Assembly: GCA_024102975.1 (NCBI GenBank)
Contig: JAGFJD010000403.1
Location: 1-53,443 of the forward strand
DNA length: 53,443 nucleotides
DNA from: Phaeodactylibacter sp.
GTDB lineage: Bacteria; Bacteroidota; Bacteroidia; Chitinophagales; Saprospiraceae
Reading direction: 5' to 3'
Positions 18,042 through 26,160 of this stretch are shown here, piece after piece; positions within the stretch are counted from its first letter, which is position 1, and every line of letters begins with the position of its first letter. A program made the translations under genes and the position numbers. The notes under the pieces were generated by a model. That model was not told the DNA's origin, ran no database searches, and saw only the letters and a program-made list of their open reading frames with translations.

Positions 18042-18945
18042 GGCAGATCAAAAGGACATGGACTTCACCTACTCCACCATTGACGAGATTTTTCGGCTCA
18101 GCATGGGAGAAATGGGCGACTTCAGCGGCGCCATGTACAATGGCGACTATTCTTTGACCCTCGAAGAGGCTCAGCGGGCCAAACACCGATTCATCGTTGA
18201 AAGCCTGGGCATCCGGGAGGGCAGCCGGGTGCTCGACATGGGGTGCGGCTGGGGCCCTTTTCTCAACTACGCCAGCCGCCAGGCCGGCGCCCGGTGCACC
18301 GGACTGACCTTGTCGGAAGGACAGTTTAACGCCTGCCGGAAAAATGGGTTTGACGTTTATCTGCGGGATTGCCGGACTGTCAGGCCGGATGATTTCGGCA
18401 CCTTCGACGCCGTTGTCTCCCTGGGCGCCTTCGAACACTTCTGCTCGCCGGAAGAATATCTGGCCGGGCGGCAGGAGGAGGTGTACCGCAACTTCTTCAA
18501 AACGGTCTATGACCTGTTGCCGCCCGGCGGCCGCTTCTACCTGCAAACCATGGTTTTCAGTAAAAATATGGTCGCCCACGGCCAGGCTGATATCAACGCG
18601 GAAAAAACTTCCGATTCTTATCTCGTCGCCCTCATGATGAAGCAATTCCCCGGCTCCTGGCTTCCCTACGGGCCGGATATGATCGCCCGTGCCGCCGATG
18701 GCCTCTTCAGGCTGGCCAGCCAAAGCAGCGGCCGGCTGGATTATATCGAGACCATATCCCAGTGGAGAAAGAATTTCCGGAAGTTTAATCTCCGGAAGTA
18801 CGCTTTATACCTCAGCCTGCTGCCCCGTTATTTCACCGACAAGGAGTTCCGCCACCGGGTGGCCGTCTTCCGCATTAACCCCAATAAGATCTGCTTCGAA
18901 CGGGAGATCATGGACCACTACCGAATGGTTTTTGAAAAAGTGTGA
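18040..18945 (+). CDS. Cyclopropane-fatty-acid-synthase-type SAM methyltransferase
   Basis: Class I methyltransferase of 301 residues. The SAM-binding motif VLDMGCGWGPFLNYA lies at about residues 64-78. It is followed by CTGLTLSEGQF and SLGAFEHFCSPEEY, both typical of the CFA/mycolic-acid methyltransferase group. It lacks the N-terminal domain of E. coli Cfa, so the lipid or small-molecule substrate cannot be assigned. The ATG overlaps the start of a divergent DinB remnant, so its promoter must lie inside that broken gene. The next gene downstream follows after 46 bp on the same strand. Confidence 0.85.
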   Translation: MADQKDMDFTYSTIDEIFRLSMGEMGDFSGAMYNGDYSLTLEEAQRAKHRFIVESLGIREGSRVLDMGCGWGPFLNYASRQAGARCTGLTLSEGQFNACRKNGFDVYLRDCRTVRPDDFGTFDAVVSLGAFEHFCSPEEYLAGRQEEVYRNFFKTVYDLLPPGGRFYLQTMVFSKNMVAHGQADINAEKTSDSYLVALMMKQFPGSWLPYGPDMIARAADGLFRLASQSSGRLDYIETISQWRKNFRKFNLRKYALYLSLLPRYFTDKEFRHRVAVFRINPNKICFEREIMDHYRMVFEKV

Positions 18946-18991
18946 AACGGGTACGGGGTTTATTGTATTTTAGCGGCCTAACAATCTAACC

Positions 18992-20551
18992 ATGCAGCAA
19001 CACCTCCACCACCGTTCTCTGTTCTGGCTCTGGCCCCTGCTGTTCATCCTTGCCAGCAGCTGCGGCACCACCCGCCGGGGCCTGCCCGCCGATCCTTCGG
19101 CAAATATAACGTTCACCATCCTCCACTTCAACGACGTCTACGAGATCGCCCCGCTGGAAGGCGGCAAGGCCGGCGGCCTGGCGCGGGTAGCCACCGTGAA
19201 GAAAGAATTGATGCGCGAAAACCCCAACACCATCGCCGTGCTGGCGGGCGACTTCCTCAGCCCTTCCGTGATCGGCACCCTGAAAAAGGAGGATGGCGAG
19301 CGGATCGCCGGCCAGCAGATGGTCGAAGTGCTCAACGCCATGGGCCTGGACTACGCCACCTTCGGCAACCACGAATTCGACCTCAAAGATGCGGGCCTGC
19401 TGCAGAAACGCATCAACCAGAGCGCATTCGAATATACGGCCTGTAATGTGCGCCGGGCGGATTTGGGCAAACTCTTCCCTTTTGTCCAGGAAGTGGACGG
19501 GCAGGAGCGCTACATTCCCCGGTACGTTATCCACGAGTTCAGCAACGCGGAGGGCCAACGCGTCCGCGTGGGCATCATCGGCGTGGTGCTGCCGTTCAAC
19601 AAGACCAGCTACGTGGCCTACGAGCCCGTCACCCAGGCGTTCCGCGAGACCTACGAGGAGCTGAAACCCCAGGTAGACCTCGTCCTGGGCCTGACTCACC
19701 TCAACGAGGACGAAGACATCGAGCTGGCCCGCGAAGTGCCCGGCCCCCTGCTTTTCATGGGCGGCCACGACCACGTAAACATGAACCACTACTCCGAAGA
19801 GACCGTCATCGCCAAGGCCGACGCCAACGTCAAGTCCGTTTACATCCACCGCATCGCCTACAACCCGGCCTCGGGGTTCGCCAAAGTGCGCTCCACCCTG
19901 AAAAAGATCGACGACAGCATCCCCGACGACCCGGCCACCCAGGCTGTGGTCGACAAATGGCAGGGCCAGGTGTATGGCATCATGAAAGATATGGGTTATG
20001 AACCGGACGAGCAGTTGATGTTTGCCGAGGTGCCTCTGGAGTGCAAAGAACCCGCCGTCCGCAGCCGCCCGACCAATTACGGGCGGCTCACCGTCGATGC
20101 CTTCGCCGCCGCCTGGCCCGGCGCCGACGTGTACCTCATCAATGGCGGCGCCATGCGCATGGACGACGACATCCAGGGCGTCGTCACCCAGTACGACGTG
20201 CTGCGCACCTTCCCCTTCGGCGGCCCCATCGCCCGGATGGAATTGCCGGGAGAAGCCCTGGCCCGGCTCCTGGAAACCGGCCTGGCCACCAACCGGGGCG
20301 ACGGAGGCTACCTCCAGATCAAAAACGCCGAACGGACCGGCAACCAGTGGTCCATCAACGGCGCTCCGCTTGAAAAAAACAAAAACTACACCGTCGTATT
20401 GCCGGAATTCGTCGCCCAGGGCAATGAACAGAACCTCGGGTTCCTCGGCGATTTCCCCCATCAAACGGAAATAACCTTCGCTATCGGGGGCCGGCAGGTA
20501 CGCAACGACGTGCGCGACCTGGTGATCGATTATATGAAAAGGCTGGAGTGA
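18992..20551 (+). CDS. 5'-nucleotidase / metallophosphatase lipoprotein
   Basis: Exported nucleotide phosphatase of 519 residues, likely anchored by Cys24 (lipobox ASSC). The N-terminal calcineurin-like domain has HFNDVYE (about 45-51), GDFLSPS (86-92), GNHEFD (125-130) and GGHDH, which together supply the dinuclear metal site. The C-terminal 5'_nucleotid_C domain begins near NYGRLTVDAF and contains INGGAMR, DVLRTFPFGGP and the GDGGYLQI-type substrate loop. All catalytic landmarks are present. Probably salvages phosphate or nucleosides from extracellular nucleotides. Same strand as the preceding methyltransferase and the following phosphoesterase. Confidence 0.92.
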   Translation: MQQHLHHRSLFWLWPLLFILASSCGTTRRGLPADPSANITFTILHFNDVYEIAPLEGGKAGGLARVATVKKELMRENPNTIAVLAGDFLSPSVIGTLKKEDGERIAGQQMVEVLNAMGLDYATFGNHEFDLKDAGLLQKRINQSAFEYTACNVRRADLGKLFPFVQEVDGQERYIPRYVIHEFSNAEGQRVRVGIIGVVLPFNKTSYVAYEPVTQAFRETYEELKPQVDLVLGLTHLNEDEDIELAREVPGPLLFMGGHDHVNMNHYSEETVIAKADANVKSVYIHRIAYNPASGFAKVRSTLKKIDDSIPDDPATQAVVDKWQGQVYGIMKDMGYEPDEQLMFAEVPLECKEPAVRSRPTNYGRLTVDAFAAAWPGADVYLINGGAMRMDDDIQGVVTQYDVLRTFPFGGPIARMELPGEALARLLETGLATNRGDGGYLQIKNAERTGNQWSINGAPLEKNKNYTVVLPEFVAQGNEQNLGFLGDFPHQTEITFAIGGRQVRNDVRDLVIDYMKRLE

Positions 20552-20556
20552 CCGGG

Positions 20557-20620
20557 GGAAATGGAGTGGAAATGAAGTGGAAATGAAATGGAAATGGAGG
20601 GGAAATGCCTGGAGATGGGG
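20557..20620. repeat. GGAAATG word repeat (11-bp units)
   Basis: Four 11-bp units (GGAAATGGAGT, GGAAATGAAGT, GGAAATGAAAT, GGAAATGGAGG) run directly into decamer-like GGAAATGCCT and GGAGATGGGG, starting 6 bp after the stop of the nucleotidase. The unit is related to the decamer array at 11391-11640 but has a different period. Confidence 0.85.
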
Positions 20621-20676
20621 GTTGTGGGGGAAACTCATGCTGTTTTATCCTTAAATTCAAAACCAATACATCCGTT

Positions 20677-21504
20677 GTGCAAAAACCTGCGATCCTGTTG
20701 TTCTGCATTACCTTGTTCAGCTGCCAGCCCTCCCGGACCACCTTCTACGCCTTTGCCGACCTGCCCTACAAAGAAAGCGAGGTGGAAAAACTGAAAGCGG
20801 GCGTACAGGCCATCAACCGGGACGAAAGCCCCGACTTCTCCATCCACCTGGGAGACATCAAGGCCGGCAAGGATCCCTGTGAGCGCTGGCAATACGAGCA
20901 GACGTGGGAAATCCTGAAAAGGCTGGACAAACCAACTTTCATCATCCCGGGCGACAACGAGTGGAACGACTGCCCGGACCCGGCCACGGCCTGGCCCCTC
21001 TGGACGGAACACTTCATGGAATTCGACAAGAACTGGCCCGCCCCAAAATTTGAAGTGGCCCGCCAGCCCGCCCGCCGGGAGAACTTCGCTTTTGTCCACC
21101 GCAGGTGCCTCTTCATCGGGCTCAACCTGGTTGGCGGCAGAGTGCACGACGAGGTGGCATGGAAAGACCGCCTGAACGACGACATCCATTGGCTGAAGGA
21201 AAACTTTTCAACTCATCAGAACAAAGTGAAGTGCGCGGTCGTCTTCGGCCACGCGCAGCCGCCTGCGGATATTGCTCACCCAAACAACCGCTTCTTCGAT
21301 GCCCTCAAAGCTGCCGCCCTGGAATTCCGCAAGCCCGTCCTTTTCATGCACGGCGACGGCCACGTCCTGGAAATCGAACGCTTCCTGGCCGATAACCTCC
21401 TGCGCCTGGAGCTGAACGGCGGCAAGGAAAACGACTGGCTGATGAAGGTGGTGGTGGAAGCGGGCGAGGAGCAGCCGTTTCGTCTTTTGCTGCCGGTGCC
21501 GTGA
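20677..21504 (+). CDS. Calcineurin-like metallophosphoesterase lipoprotein
   Basis: Predicted exported phosphoesterase of 275 residues. I place the start at the GTG at 20677 because it yields a short lipoprotein signal (QKPAILLFCITLFSC) with Cys16; the longer frame from 20605 begins inside a repeat. Metallophosphoesterase motifs are seen as FADLP, HLGDIKAG, PGDNEWNDC and VFGHAQP, with a late MHGDGH. Relatives are annotated only as phosphoesterases or putative phosphatases, and the substrate is unknown. It lies downstream of another exported metallophosphatase, separated by a word repeat, suggesting a phosphate-salvage neighbourhood. Confidence 0.82.
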   Translation: MQKPAILLFCITLFSCQPSRTTFYAFADLPYKESEVEKLKAGVQAINRDESPDFSIHLGDIKAGKDPCERWQYEQTWEILKRLDKPTFIIPGDNEWNDCPDPATAWPLWTEHFMEFDKNWPAPKFEVARQPARRENFAFVHRRCLFIGLNLVGGRVHDEVAWKDRLNDDIHWLKENFSTHQNKVKCAVVFGHAQPPADIAHPNNRFFDALKAAALEFRKPVLFMHGDGHVLEIERFLADNLLRLELNGGKENDWLMKVVVEAGEEQPFRLLLPVP

Positions 21505-21518
21505 GGAATGGAACTTTG

Positions 21519-21677
21519 TTGGAAAGAGAAAACCAACTCAAACAAAAGATCGCGTTTATCCCCGTCGGCGACATGTCGCCGCTGGAGTTGTGGAACGTAT
21601 GGGATTACAAGTGGTGGATGATCGGCGGGCTGGCGCTGGTGTTCGGGTTTTTCTTTTGGAGGCGGAGAAGCGCTTAG
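21519..21677 (+). CDS. Possible 52-residue single-pass membrane peptide
   Basis: A short frame begins with TTG (21519; another TTG at 21516 and a GTG at 21501 overlapping the phosphoesterase stop are alternatives). It encodes an N-terminal charged stretch (ERENQLKQKIAFIPVGDMSP), a Trp-rich segment (LWNVWDYKWW), one membrane helix (MIGGLALVFGFFFW) and a positive tail RRRSA. The helix-plus-RRR ending looks biologically sensible, with a cytoplasmic C-terminus. It directly follows and may be coupled to the phosphoesterase gene. No family is recognised, and the lack of an ATG keeps this tentative. Confidence 0.4.
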   Translation: MERENQLKQKIAFIPVGDMSPLELWNVWDYKWWMIGGLALVFGFFFWRRRSA

Positions 21678-21747
21678 CCTGTTTTCGACAACTTGTCCCG
21701 TACCCACAGGGTCGGGATGCAGCCTCCAACCCCGGTTATTGGGTTTT

Positions 21748-21810
21748 CACCATTCGGTTGTTCGGCAGCTCGTAGGTGGCCAGCCGAACACCGAACACCG
21801 AACACCTGGG
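21748..21810. repeat. CCGAACA word palindrome
   Basis: CATTCGGTTGTTCGGC at about 21751-21766 faces GCCGAACACCGAACACC at about 21782-21806. It follows the small ORF and precedes the convergent parA-like gene, a position where a terminator is expected. Confidence 0.6.
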
Positions 21811-21850
21811 TTAGAAAGTTGGGGCTTATTATTCAAACCTGGATTAGAAT

Positions 21851-22831
21851 TTACCCTTCCGTTTTCTCCAGGATTTTCTCCGTAAGCTGTTTAAAATCGC
21901 TGTAAGCATTCTGGACTGCCTGATAGTGGGCGCCTATCGCGCCTTCTGCCGGTTTCAGGAGGAAAATAGGCTTCCTGGCTTCCATCGCCATAGGAATCAG
22001 GCTGTGGTAGTGTTTCAGCAATGCCAGGCAGTGCGGGTCATCTTCAACGGAAGCCGGGCCAGCATCAGGGTTTCCCAGGACACATTCATTGAATACTCCG
22101 GGAATTCGATTGGCCCACCTTAGATATGACTTAACCGGCCTTTTTTCTTTGATGCCATGTTGCATGACAACATACCCAATTGGATCAATTTCACAATGTG
22201 GCAATTCCAGATCAACGGCTCTGTTTCGGCTCGTTCTGTCCGCCCATTCCGTTTTCCAGATTTGCAGCCTGTTTCCGAGATTTTTAAGGCCCTGAAGAGA
22301 AAACAGGTCCGCTGCCATAGGAACGACCACATAGTCTCCTGTGATGAGTGTTGCGCGGTTAATGGCGCCAAAGTTAGGGCCTACGTCAATGACGCAATAC
22401 TCAGTATCCCACGTTTCAGAAGCAGCTTTAATGATTCGATAAAATGAGGACACAATGCGGAACGCTGCTTCGTCACCGTCAATACATTTACTCCAGTTGG
22501 AACTCAGTTTATCTTCGAACAGCGAGAGGTCGAGGTCGCCTGCCACCAAGCCTATGTTTCCATTCACTTCATGGATTTTCACCGGAGCGATATCCCCAAT
22601 TCCCCGGTCGAGGGGTTTGATACCAGAAATGACCGTCTCCCGATCGGTTACAGCAGAATAGATGCGCTCTAACTCATCGTCATCGAGGAACATGGAGGTC
22701 AGGTTAGCCTGAGGGTCCAGGTCCACGGCCAGGCACCTATGCCCTAATTCAGCCAGCATATAAGTAAAATGATAGACCAACGTAGTTTTGCCTACTCCTC
22801 CTTTATTGTTGAAAAAGATAATTGTTTTCAT
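21851..22831 (-). CDS. ParA/MinD-type ATPase
   Basis: Deviant-Walker ATPase of 326 residues. The Walker A motif KGGVGKTT lies at residues 10-17, with both the signature and catalytic lysines. Walker A' is AVDLDPQANLT (35-45), and Walker B is in YCVIDVGPNFG. Such proteins form ATP-dependent dimers on DNA and usually partition plasmids, chromosomes or other cargo. No ParB gene or parS-like array is seen. Instead its ATG overlaps the stop of an upstream AlbA_2 gene by 4 nt, so the two are translationally coupled. Base composition seems more AT-rich than flanking genes, consistent with acquisition. Function in this pairing unknown. Confidence 0.9.
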   Translation of the reverse strand: MKTIIFFNNKGGVGKTTLVYHFTYMLAELGHRCLAVDLDPQANLTSMFLDDDELERIYSAVTDRETVISGIKPLDRGIGDIAPVKIHEVNGNIGLVAGDLDLSLFEDKLSSNWSKCIDGDEAAFRIVSSFYRIIKAASETWDTEYCVIDVGPNFGAINRATLITGDYVVVPMAADLFSLQGLKNLGNRLQIWKTEWADRTSRNRAVDLELPHCEIDPIGYVVMQHGIKEKRPVKSYLRWANRIPGVFNECVLGNPDAGPASVEDDPHCLALLKHYHSLIPMAMEARKPIFLLKPAEGAIGAHYQAVQNAYSDFKQLTEKILEKTEG

Positions 22832-24009
22832 AGGCGCTTAAAGATTTTCACCAGAAAAGAAGTAGGCTGGTCTTTGATGAACTCCGCTTCCGGGTTCCCA
22901 TTTTTTTTCAAAGCAGCCTGAGCTGCTTTTACGCCAATGTTGAAGCCATTGACAAATCCTAAGTTTTTAACTGCTTCTGCCAAAGCGGGATTGCGGTAAT
23001 CGTTTTCGTTGGGGAAATTTTCGGGCCTTGCTTTCCCATAAAGCCCCCCTGCATTGGAAATTTCTATCCGGTCCGAGAATTCATAAAACTTGATCGGCGC
23101 GTTAGATTGATAGTCCTTGTGAATCACCGCATTGAAGAGCAATTCTTTTAAGGCGCGCAACGGATAGTTGGCTACATAGTTGCCTCCCAGCTCCGGTAGA
23201 ACCATTTTTACAATACTGGCTTTAATGAATTCTTCCATCACCCCCAGCTGAGTGGTCAAATCCCCATCGAACCGGTGCTCATATTCGAAATCGCTGGCCT
23301 CGTCCTCGCCGGCAAACCGGACATATTGTACATAAGCTCCCGGCACATAAAACCGGGGATTGGCGCCAAACATCAAAATGCCGGCATAGGACGGGCAATC
23401 TTCTTTGAGGTCATAGAACTTCAAAGAAGCTAATTGATCTTTTAAATCGCGGTTGTTTTCCGCCAGAGCCTCCCTGTCAATAGCTGAAGGCAAATACCTT
23501 AACTTAAACAAGTCGAGACTGATGTCTTCGAGCGTGCTCCCTTTACATGGTAATACATCAAAAGTACGGGCGAAAGCAGTCCTCTTTTCTGTCAGCCTTC
23601 GCTCTTCCGCCTCATTAGCCGTACCTTTGCGGGGGCCTATCCTAATACATAGTTTTCCCTTGTAACGCACCGGCGGCAGGTCATGAGGTTGCACTTCGAC
23701 AACAGCCACTTCGCCATCGGCATAGGAAAACTTTGCTACAGCCAGAGCTGGCGGCGGCACAATTCGCCCATCAGTTCGAAAATCCATCAATGCCTGCAAC
23801 AATTTTTCCGTAGCCTGAAGTCCTGACCTGCTGCCATCATCATGAACACCCACCAATAGATAACCTGGCTGCTTATGGTCGGGCAGGTCGTTGGCAAAAG
23901 CGCAGATCGCCTCACCAAACTTGTTAGCGTCCTTCGTAGAAATCGTTTTCTCTACCCGGTCCTGCTCTATTTGAGGCAACAGCTTATCCAACTCTTCTTT
24001 GGTAATCAT
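22828..24009 (-). CDS. AlbA_2 (Schlafen-like) / HATPase_c_4 ATP-binding protein
   Basis: Protein of 393 residues with an N-terminal AlbA_2/Schlafen-type domain: the FGEAICAFANDLP stretch, then YLLVGVHDDGSRSGLQ at about 51-66, and CIRIGPRKG at about 120. A C-terminal GHKL-like HATPase_c_4 region reads LKELLFNAVIHKDY (the N-box) and DRIEISNAGGLYG (the G-box). This combination is common in mobile and phage-defence islands and is often mislabelled as a transcriptional regulator or RecG-like helicase. It is the first gene of a two-gene operon with the ParA-like ATPase. Role unknown; defence or plasmid-maintenance functions are possibilities. Confidence 0.85.
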   Translation of the reverse strand: MITKEELDKLLPQIEQDRVEKTISTKDANKFGEAICAFANDLPDHKQPGYLLVGVHDDGSRSGLQATEKLLQALMDFRTDGRIVPPPALAVAKFSYADGEVAVVEVQPHDLPPVRYKGKLCIRIGPRKGTANEAEERRLTEKRTAFARTFDVLPCKGSTLEDISLDLFKLRYLPSAIDREALAENNRDLKDQLASLKFYDLKEDCPSYAGILMFGANPRFYVPGAYVQYVRFAGEDEASDFEYEHRFDGDLTTQLGVMEEFIKASIVKMVLPELGGNYVANYPLRALKELLFNAVIHKDYQSNAPIKFYEFSDRIEISNAGGLYGKARPENFPNENDYRNPALAEAVKNLGFVNGFNIGVKAAQAALKKNGNPEAEFIKDQPTSFLVKIFKRL

Positions 24010-24249
24010 GCCTGTTTTTTTATTGGCTTGCTGTTTGTCAGCAACCGCCGTGCGGCGAATGCATATGTTGAAAAGGTTGTTCCAAGATGAACAAATTTAA
24101 GATACTGACTGTGAAATCAGAACCAATGGAAGTGAAATCTCAAACGATCAGAAAAAACTGGCAGGATATCGATATATGTTGAGAGATATTAGTCTTCCCT
24201 TCCTGTTTCAAGTAGTGATAATCCGTAGCAGAACTTGTTCCCAGCCCTC

Positions 24250-26160
24250 TCACACCAACCGCGAAAACCGCACATTCGACCGCGGAAAATCCACCCCCAT
24301 CGCAAAGAACGTAAACGCTCCGATCACCAGCGCCGCCCATACGATATTCCAGCCGAAAACCGGCGCCAGGATGGGCCGGGCCACAGGAATAACCGTAAAC
24401 ACCATGCCTGCCAGCACCGAAGCAATGGCCGTCCACTGGTACAGGCGCAGGCCGTAGCGGATGGGCGTCTGCACTTCTCCCCGGTAGGCCTCTTCCACAA
24501 AGCGGCCCAGGCCGGTCAGGATGAGATACATCCCGAAAATGAAGGAGAATGGGAGGCCCCACTGCCAGAACGCCAGCTGTATGAATCCGACGAAGAACAA
24601 CCAGATGATGGCGTAGAGCTGGGTGGGGTGCAGGTTCTGCCCTTTCATATCGGAGATGCCACACACCCTCGACCGCGGATGGAAGTATCGAATCCCTATC
24701 TTTTCGCTCTCCACCGGCGCGCCGTGGCAGCAGCCGTTGACCAGGCACCGCAGCCTGCCGACGCCCTGCACCCAGGGCATGACGACGGAAAACGCCCCGA
24801 TGACCACCCATACATCATAGCCGGCAGCCCGGACGGCCAGGCTGGAGAAGAGGATGCCCACCAGTGCGCCGTAATAGCCATAGGGCCGCTTCAGCTTTTC
24901 CGAACCTTCGATCAGCTGCGCCCAGAGAGCCGAGAAAATGATGCTCACGAAAGCAAACAGCACCACCGCCCAGGCGTAGGCCTCGCCCGCCAGCCCGCCG
25001 ATGATGAGTGTGCCGATGACCGCGCCGGCGCCTACATAGAATCCGTGGTTGATCACCCGCACCGGGCCGAATACCCACTCCTGCCAGGAGTTGGCCACCC
25101 ATTCGGCAGCCCGCCGCAAAGCGGCCCAAATGCCTTCCAGGTTGGCGGCAAAGCCGAAAACAACCAGGCTGGAGAGCAGGTACAGCCACGGTGCCGCACT
25201 GTAAGCTGCCAGCCCAGCGGCCAGGGCGATGCCGACGGCTACAGAAAGAACCCGAAGCCGGGGCCGGCAACGGGCATACGCCTGCGCCGCCAGCAGCACC
25301 ATAAAAGCAGGCAGGGCAAGGAACCTGAAAACCGGGATGCCCCACAACAGCTCGGTACCCCCATGCGCCGCTGCCGGCAGGAACTGCCCGCCAACGGCTG
25401 GCCAGAGAAATGCCGCGTACAAGGCCAACGCCGCGCCAGCCAGGGAGGCGATCCCCCATCGGCGCAATTCCCGGCGGCTTTTTACGGCGAGGGGCACCAA
25501 AAGGAAAAACACCCAGGAGATGCCGAAAACAAGGCCGGGGCCGGCAACCGGCCCCAATGGCCAGGCCAATTGGGCCGCCGGCGCGGTATCTCCCGACAGG
25601 AAATTATAAACATTGGCACCCGGCAACCAGAGCGCAGCCACCAGGATAAGCGCAGCCAGCCGTTGGCACCGCCCGGGAGGCTCATCGCTGTTTGCCGGCA
25701 GGCTGAACCACACCTTCTTGTCGATTTCCGGAAAGCGCTGTTCCAGATCCGGCAGCTCGTATCCCCACACCAGGGCGGCCATGCCGAGGATGGCAACCGG
25801 CACCACCAGCCAGAGGGCGCTGGCGGAACCCAGGAAAATGGAAGCGCCCGCGAGGAACAGCCCAAACCCCCAGTAAATGGGATGGCGCAACCAACGGTAA
25901 GGCCCCCGTTTTACATACAAAAGAGGAGGAAAGGCATTCATCGGCAGGCCCCGGCCGTATTTCCAAAGGGCGTACATGCCCCACAGCATCAGCAATAAGC
26001 CTGCGCCTCCGATGCTCATGCCCCAGCCCGGGTGGTGAATGGCAGGCAACGCAACCACGGCCTCCAGGCCGCAGCTCCAGGCCCAAAGCAGCACCGGCAG
26101 GATGACGATAAAGAAGATGCCATACAGCCATTTGCCGGTTTGTAGCCATTTCGTTTTCAT
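24250..26160 (-). CDS. Fused isoprenylcysteine/phospholipid methyltransferase-like and Lgt-like membrane protein
   Basis: Polytopic membrane protein of 636 residues from the ATG at 26160, which overlaps the upstream permease stop by 4 nt; the frame extends upstream only as a shadow. The N-terminal part has the ICMT/PEMT core: RGPYRWLRHPIYWGF (85-99) and ELPDLEQRFPE (135-145), which bind SAM in that family. A middle block of hydrophobic helices follows. The C-terminal ~220 residues resemble prolipoprotein diacylglyceryl transferase, with GRLRCLVNGCCHG (about 468-480), HPTQLY (511-516) and GRFVEE (552-557). I know of no standard family with this order. It may methylate and attach or transfer a lipid group; this is inference. 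Confidence 0.75.
   Translation of the reverse strand: MKTKWLQTGKWLYGIFFIVILPVLLWAWSCGLEAVVALPAIHHPGWGMSIGGAGLLLMLWGMYALWKYGRGLPMNAFPPLLYVKRGPYRWLRHPIYWGFGLFLAGASIFLGSASALWLVVPVAILGMAALVWGYELPDLEQRFPEIDKKVWFSLPANSDEPPGRCQRLAALILVAALWLPGANVYNFLSGDTAPAAQLAWPLGPVAGPGLVFGISWVFFLLVPLAVKSRRELRRWGIASLAGAALALYAAFLWPAVGGQFLPAAAHGGTELLWGIPVFRFLALPAFMVLLAAQAYARCRPRLRVLSVAVGIALAAGLAAYSAAPWLYLLSSLVVFGFAANLEGIWAALRRAAEWVANSWQEWVFGPVRVINHGFYVGAGAVIGTLIIGGLAGEAYAWAVVLFAFVSIIFSALWAQLIEGSEKLKRPYGYYGALVGILFSSLAVRAAGYDVWVVIGAFSVVMPWVQGVGRLRCLVNGCCHGAPVESEKIGIRYFHPRSRVCGISDMKGQNLHPTQLYAIIWLFFVGFIQLAFWQWGLPFSFIFGMYLILTGLGRFVEEAYRGEVQTPIRYGLRLYQWTAIASVLAGMVFTVIPVARPILAPVFGWNIVWAALVIGAFTFFAMGVDFPRSNVRFSRLV

Noticed and set aside
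21851..22831. Plasmid partition locus
   Set aside because: A ParA-type ATPase is present but there is no ParB, no parS-like repeat cluster and no replication gene.
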